The translations under genes were made by a program, and so were the position numbers. Under the pieces are notes generated by a model. The model ran no database searches. It saw only the letters and a list, made by a program, of their open reading frames with translations, and was not told the origin of the DNA. Positions 59,797-64,000 of a DNA stretch of 64,000 nt are shown here, piece after piece. Numbering within the stretch: the first letter of the stretch is position 1; the number at the start of each line of letters is the position of its first letter. Origin of the DNA: Eubacteriales bacterium (lineage in GTDB: Bacteria; Bacillota; Clostridia; Oscillospirales; Butyricicoccaceae); NCBI GenBank assembly GCA_030539335.1, contig JAUNSG010000004.1, forward strand, positions 1-64,000, given 5' to 3'.

Positions 59797-62723
59797 TTAC
59801 TTTTTCGTTGTCACTGTTTTTGCCTTCGACCATGCCGAGACATACTTCGTACCGCTTACCGTCTTATAGGTACGGACGCGGACATAATATTTTTTCTTTG
59901 CCTTGAGCTTAGTGACCTTCTTCGAGGTCGTCTTGTTTTTCGTGATCGTCACAGTCTTGGCGCCGCTGGTGAACTTGCTGTTGGTCGCATACTGGATCTG
60001 ATAGCCCGTTGTCTGCGTCGCCTGCTTGTTCCACTTCGCCGTGAAGCCCTTGGACGACGCCGTCACGCTCTTGAGGGTCGTCGCCTTCGGGTTAATCTTA
60101 AAGGTTGTGCTCAGCGAACCGGTATATTTGCTGCTGGTACTCTTGAACTTGACGGTTACCTTGTACGATCCGACGTTCTTGCGGCCGGATGCGTAGGTCA
60201 CCGAGTAATTGCTCGCTGCAATCGTCTTGCCCGCCGCGTCCTTTACGGTTACGGTCGGTTTCTGTGCCTTGCCGTTATAGGTATACGCGGTCTTGGACAG
60301 CTTGACGGTCTTGGGTGCGGAAATCGCAGTACTGCTCTTGACATTGCCGCAGACCGTGCACTTGGTAACGGTTTTTCCGTTCGCATTCGGCTTAGCCTTC
60401 GTGGTGGTCGTCTTGTAGGTGTGCTTGCCGGTGGCCGGGATGGTCTCGGTCTTGAGCGTTGCGCCGCAGGTCTTGCACTTGTAGACTTTCGTGCCGGTTG
60501 TACCACAGGTGGCCGCCTTGGTGACAGTACCAGCGTCCGAAGTATGCGCGGTTTTCGCGATAGTTTCGGTCTTGGTTGTTCCGCAGACGGTGCAGGTATA
60601 GGTTTTGACGCCGGTCGCAGTGCAGGTTGCGGCTTTTGTCACCTTGCCCGCGTCCCACGTATCGGTGGTGAGCTTGGCGATGGACTCGGTCTTGGTTGTT
60701 CCGCAGACGGTGCAGGTATAGGTTTTGACGCCAGCCGCCTTACAGGTCGCCGCTGTGGTCACCTTGCCGGAATCCCATGTGTGAGTCGTCAGCTTCGGGA
60801 TTTCTTCGGTCTTGGTTTCGCCGCAAGCGCAAGTATAGGTCTTAACGCCTGCGTCCTTGCAGGTCGCCGGTTTGGTTACCTCACCATCGTTCCATGTGTG
60901 TTCATGCGACGGGGCGGTAAATTTCAGGTTATTCTCTTTTGCGAACGTTTCCGCAGCGGAGCCGACACTGCCGTAAATCGTAACGGAATCACAGCCTGTA
61001 AACGCGGTCGATGCGATAGTTGTTACGCTCTTTGGAATTGTGACGCTCGTCAGAGCAGTACAGCCGGAAAATGCTTTCGCGCCGATGCTCGTGATGCCAG
61101 ACGGAATCACAACGCTCTCCAGTGCGGTGCAACTGGCAAACGCACTCGACCCCAACACACCATAGGAACCATTACTCAGTACGGTAATGCTGGAAACCGT
61201 ATTCCCCGAAGCAGTATTCTCTTCCTCCGTTACGTTTTCCGAAGTCGCTACGTTTGTCAGAGAAGTACAACCGGAAAATGCATACGTGCCAATACTCGTC
61301 ACGCCATCCGGAATCGTGATGCTCGTCAGGCCGGTGCACCCATTAAACGCATAGCTGCCAATACTCTTCACGCCTTCCGAAATCGTGAGGTTTGTCAGGC
61401 TGGTGCATGAATAAATGCATAGTTGCCAATGCTCGTCACACTGCTCGGAATCTCGATGCTCGTCAGGCTGGTGCATGAATGAAATGCAGACATGCCGATG
61501 CTCGTCACGCTGTCTGGAATCGTCACGTCCGTCAGCCTACTGCATCCCCTAAACGTAGAATCGCCAATGCTCGTCACGCTGTCCGGAATCGTGACGCTCG
61601 TCAAGCTGATACACTGCTCAAATGTAGAAGTGCCAATGCTTGTCACGCCTTCGGGAATCGTGATGTTCTTCAAGCTGCTGCAATAAGAAAATGCAGACTC
61701 GCCAATACTCGTCACACTGTCCGGAATCGTGATATTCTCCAGGCTGCTGCAATTAGAAAACAGTCTCTCATCAATGCTGGTTAAACTTCTCGGAATTGTT
61801 ACTGCCGTCAGAGATACACACCTTTCGAACGCATACGCGCCCATGCTCGTTACGCTATCTGGGATTTCAAATGCACCACTCTTGCCGCCTGGGTACCGAA
61901 TCAATCTTGTTTTATTCTTGTTATATAATACGCCATCCTGAGAGCTGTACTGTGTATTTTCTTCCGCGACAGCAATCTCTGTCAGAGCGCTGCAACCCCA
62001 AAATGCATCATCCGCAAGGCTCGTCACGCTTCTCGGAATCGTGACGCTTGTCAGGGAGGTACACACCTCAAACGCAGCTTCCCCAATGTTTGTCACACCA
62101 TCTGAAATCGTGATGTTCGCCAGCCTGCTGCACGAATCAAACGCCATCTTGCCAATACTCGTCACACTGTTCGGAATCGTGATGCTTGTCAGGCTGCTGC
62201 AGTAATAAAATGCAACATCTCCAATGCTTTCCACACCATTTGAAATCGTAATGTTCGCCAGCCTGCTGCACGAATCAAACGCCCTTTCCCCAATGTTTGT
62301 CACGCCATTTTCGATGACAACGCTTGTAATGCTGTCCTTTTTGCTGTACCACGGCACATTGCCGGTAGACTTCCAATTCGTCATCGCGCCCTCGCCACGG
62401 ATGGTCAGGGTGCCTTCGCTGTCCAGCTCCCATGTCAGATTGTCGCCGCAGGTGCCTCTGGATACGATCGTGACTTCGCTCTCGCTCACATCCACATCAT
62501 CCTGAACCGTAATCGCCTGTACGGAATCCTCCTCCGCGATTTCCTCCTCCTGCGGCTCCTCAGCCGGTTCGGAGACCTCTTCCGCGTCCTCTGTGTCATT
62601 CAATACGATTTCTTCTGTAACATCTTCGTCGTTTCCGACATCAACTTCCGCCGCCAATGCCATGCCGGATTGTGTTGCCAATGCCGCCGCCAGCAGCAAA
62701 GCCAAGAATCGTTTTCTTTTCAT
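59797..62723 (-). pseudogene. BspA-like leucine-rich-repeat surface protein, frameshifted
   Basis: Read as one gene of about 970 codons. The ATG at 62723 (GAGGTGGAAAAAG upstream) starts a signal peptide (KRKRFLALLLAAALATQ). About 15 BspA-type leucine-rich repeats follow (pattern LTSITIPDSVTSIGDSAF). Near 61409-61415 one base is missing compared with the neighbouring repeat, so the first frame stops at 61395. The other frame carries on with more repeats, three Cys-pair modules (TYTCTVCGTTKTE), an Ig-like and an Fn3-like module. The C-terminus is nearly identical to that of the protein at 18246. Confidence 0.8.
60550..60880. repeat. 120-bp tandem repeats in the surface protein gene
   Basis: Nearly identical units begin near 60567, 60687 and 60804 (periods 120 and 117) and encode the Cys-pair modules. 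Confidence 0.75.
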
Positions 62724-62818
62724 CTTTTTCCACCTCTTGTACTTAAATGGGGTTATTTGGATAATCATCCTTATTATAGAATACCTTGCTATGTATTACT
62801 ATAACTGTATAATACAAC

Positions 62819-62833
62819 ATTTTGTTGCAAAAT
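62819..62833. promoter_or_regulatory. Palindrome upstream of the XRE gene
   Basis: ATTTTG-TTG-CAAAAT between the divergent surface-protein and XRE genes, a candidate operator of the XRE protein. Confidence 0.45.
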
Positions 62834-62865
62834 ACAATACGATATCATAAAGATCGGTGATGACA

Positions 62866-63099
62866 ATGATGTATACAAGAATCCGCGATTTACGCGAGGA
62901 TGCGGACTTAACGCAAGCGCAGGTTGCGAGACAGCTGCATTGTACACAGCAGGCATACAGCAATTACGAATTAGGGCAACGCGATATCCCTTCCGATATC
63001 CTGATCCGGCTTGCCCAGCTTTATCGAACAACAACGGATTATATTCTTGGTTTGACGGATTATCAGCCTATTCCCGCTGTTATGAACCGAAAAAAGTGA
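62866..63099 (+). CDS. XRE-family transcriptional regulator
   Basis: 77 residues; ATG at 62866 (GGTGATGACA before it), with other in-frame starts at 62857, 62860 and 62869. The helix-turn-helix is LTQAQVARQLHCTQQAYSNY, then ELGQRDIPSDILIRLAQLY and TTTDYILGLTDY, the common pattern of small Firmicute regulators. It is divergent from the surface-protein gene and may control it through the palindrome between. Confidence 0.85.
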   Translation: MMYTRIRDLREDADLTQAQVARQLHCTQQAYSNYELGQRDIPSDILIRLAQLYRTTTDYILGLTDYQPIPAVMNRKK

Positions 63100-63105
63100 A
63101 TTTTA

Positions 63106-63136
63106 AAAGGAAGCCAGTAGAACCGCTTCCTTTTTC
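63106..63136. terminator. Bidirectional hairpin
   Basis: AAAGGAAGC ... GCTTCCTTT stem followed by TTTC. Confidence 0.7.
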
Positions 63137-63141
63137 ATTTC

Positions 63142-63561
63142 TCACGGATGCATCCGCTTGTAATCCAAATATCCCTGTAGAATCAGCGACGCGGCAACCG
63201 CATCCACATTCTTCTTGTGCTTCTTCTGCTTTTTCCCCGTCGCGTGCAGGATCGCATGGGCCTCCACTGTGGTCCGGCGCTCGTCCCACAGGACGACCGG
63301 CAGACCGGTGCGCTGCTCCAGCTCGGCGCCGATCGCCTTGCATTTTTCGGCACGCTCGCCCTCGCTGGCGTTCATGTTCTTCGGCAGGCCGAGTACAATC
63401 TCCTCAATGCGCTCGCGTTTGCACAGCGCCGTCAGCTCCTCCAGCAGCTTTTCGGTATTCCATGACGGAATGACCTGCGGGGAACCTGCAAGAAACCCCG
63501 TCGGGTCGGAAATCGAAACGCCGGTGCGCGCATCTCCATAATCAATCCCCATAATCTTCAT
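63142..63561 (-). CDS. ruvX: Holliday junction resolvase-like RuvX (YqgF)
   Basis: 139 residues from the ATG at 63561 (AGGAGGAACGGGC upstream). MKIMGIDYGDARTGVSISDP is the RNase-H-like first motif, VLGLPKNMNASEGERAEKC the middle, VVLWDERRTTVEAHAIL and KKNVDAVAASLILQGYLDY the end with acidic catalytic residues. It is linked to 16S rRNA 5' maturation and Holliday-junction resolution. Length is normal. Confidence 0.95.
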   Translation of the reverse strand: MKIMGIDYGDARTGVSISDPTGFLAGSPQVIPSWNTEKLLEELTALCKRERIEEIVLGLPKNMNASEGERAEKCKAIGAELEQRTGLPVVLWDERRTTVEAHAILHATGKKQKKHKKNVDAVAASLILQGYLDYKRMHP

Positions 63562-63746
63562 GCCCGTTCCTCCTGATCTTTCCCATGGTTTTCTGTCTGC
63601 ATTGTAGCATACCCGGAGCTGCTTCCGCAACCGTTGGTTTTTCTGCGCTGTTTCGACACTTTTCGGAGATGTCCGATATTACCCATTGCACTTTCCGCTG
63701 CGAGTTGATATAATAAAGTGTAATTTATAAAGGAAAGGACGCGCGT

Positions 63747-64000
63747 ATGGCAACTTCGAAGAACAACCGCAAAAAGGGGCGCAAGCGGTCTGCTTCTCAC
63801 GCTGCCCCTCCCGGTTATGTTGGCAAGAAGCAGGAGCAGATCACACAACAGGAAGAGGCGAATTACCGTGCCTCCCGCCGCGATTCCCTGATTAAATGGA
63901 CCGGATTGTTTATCATGCTGATCGGCTTCTGGCTCGCCTATGAGACCCAGTACAGCATCGGCTATGTCATTACAATCATCGGTGCCCTGATCGGCTTTTT
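63747..64000 (+). CDS. Small membrane protein, partial (runs off right edge)
   Basis: ATG at 63747 follows AAAGGAAAGGACGCGCGT. The first ~50 residues are basic (MATSKNNRKKGRKRSASHAA), then two hydrophobic segments (LFIMLIGFWLAYET and IGYVITIIGALIGFF). No stop is reached. No function can be assigned. Confidence 0.6.
   Translation, partial: MATSKNNRKKGRKRSASHAAPPGYVGKKQEQITQQEEANYRASRRDSLIKWTGLFIMLIGFWLAYETQYSIGYVITIIGALIGF

Overview
The window is one contiguous stretch of a low-to-mid GC Firmicute chromosome. It most resembles a gut Clostridia genome (Oscillospirales / Butyricicoccaceae-like). This rests on gene content and is inference: NADP-type gdhA, three M42 peptidases, BspA-like surface proteins, a DUF2975/YozG pair, a B12-riboswitch corrinoid/tetrapyrrole uptake operon, a stand-alone Spo0A C-terminal domain and strong Shine-Dalgarno sites almost everywhere.

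Region 1 (1-9.54 kb) is the right part of an integrated phage-like element (element A). A tightly overlapping minus-strand early operon (4175 down to beyond base 1) encodes a replication-protein-O-like initiator, an ERCC4-type nuclease, a DUF669-like protein, a P-loop ATPase and small proteins. Its 5' leader carries a four-repeat type I-E-like CRISPR mini-array. No cas gene is present in the window. Two further isolated repeat copies lie at 5.79 and 6.58 kb. A regulatory block (two tiny proteins, an XRE regulator, a divergent RHH-like protein with three palindromic operators), a PH/SHOCT-like protein, a Fic protein and a large serine recombinase complete the part that is visible.

Region 2 (9.54-13.65 kb) is a minus-strand structural cassette of a second phage (element B): small terminase, large terminase, a small membrane protein, portal, scaffold-like protein and the start of a major capsid gene. 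The capsid frame ends abruptly about 35 bp beyond the recombinase stop codon. Element A therefore appears to have integrated inside the capsid gene of element B.

Region 3 (13.7-21.3 kb) mixes accessory and possibly phage-derived genes: an XRE/membrane-protein pair, a zinc-ribbon membrane protein, a GH25 lysozyme, small orphans, the Spo0A_C protein, a methyltransferase remnant, a surface protein, a 30-residue toxin-like peptide and a C39-like peptidase with SH3 repeats. A distinctive promoter with a long conserved upstream block and an exact 16-bp spacer occurs four times, at 5.7, 13.7, 17.2 and 21.1 kb.

Region 4 (21.3-64 kb) is mostly core chromosome: gdhA, cardiolipin synthase, an ECF sigma/anti-sigma pair, a B12-riboswitch operon (secreted CbiK-like chelatase, binding lipoprotein, ABC transporter), ilvE, asnS, a flavodiiron protein, three M42 peptidases, an RluA-family enzyme, an O-acetylhomoserine sulfhydrylase-type enzyme, an ArsR/CadC-like sensor, tatD, metG, a VanW protein, ychF, a phospholipase-C-like protein, secA, prfB, an EIIA-like protein lacking the phosphorylated histidine, split TauE/SafE half-genes, a frameshifted BspA-like protein and ruvX. 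No tRNA or rRNA gene was recognised.
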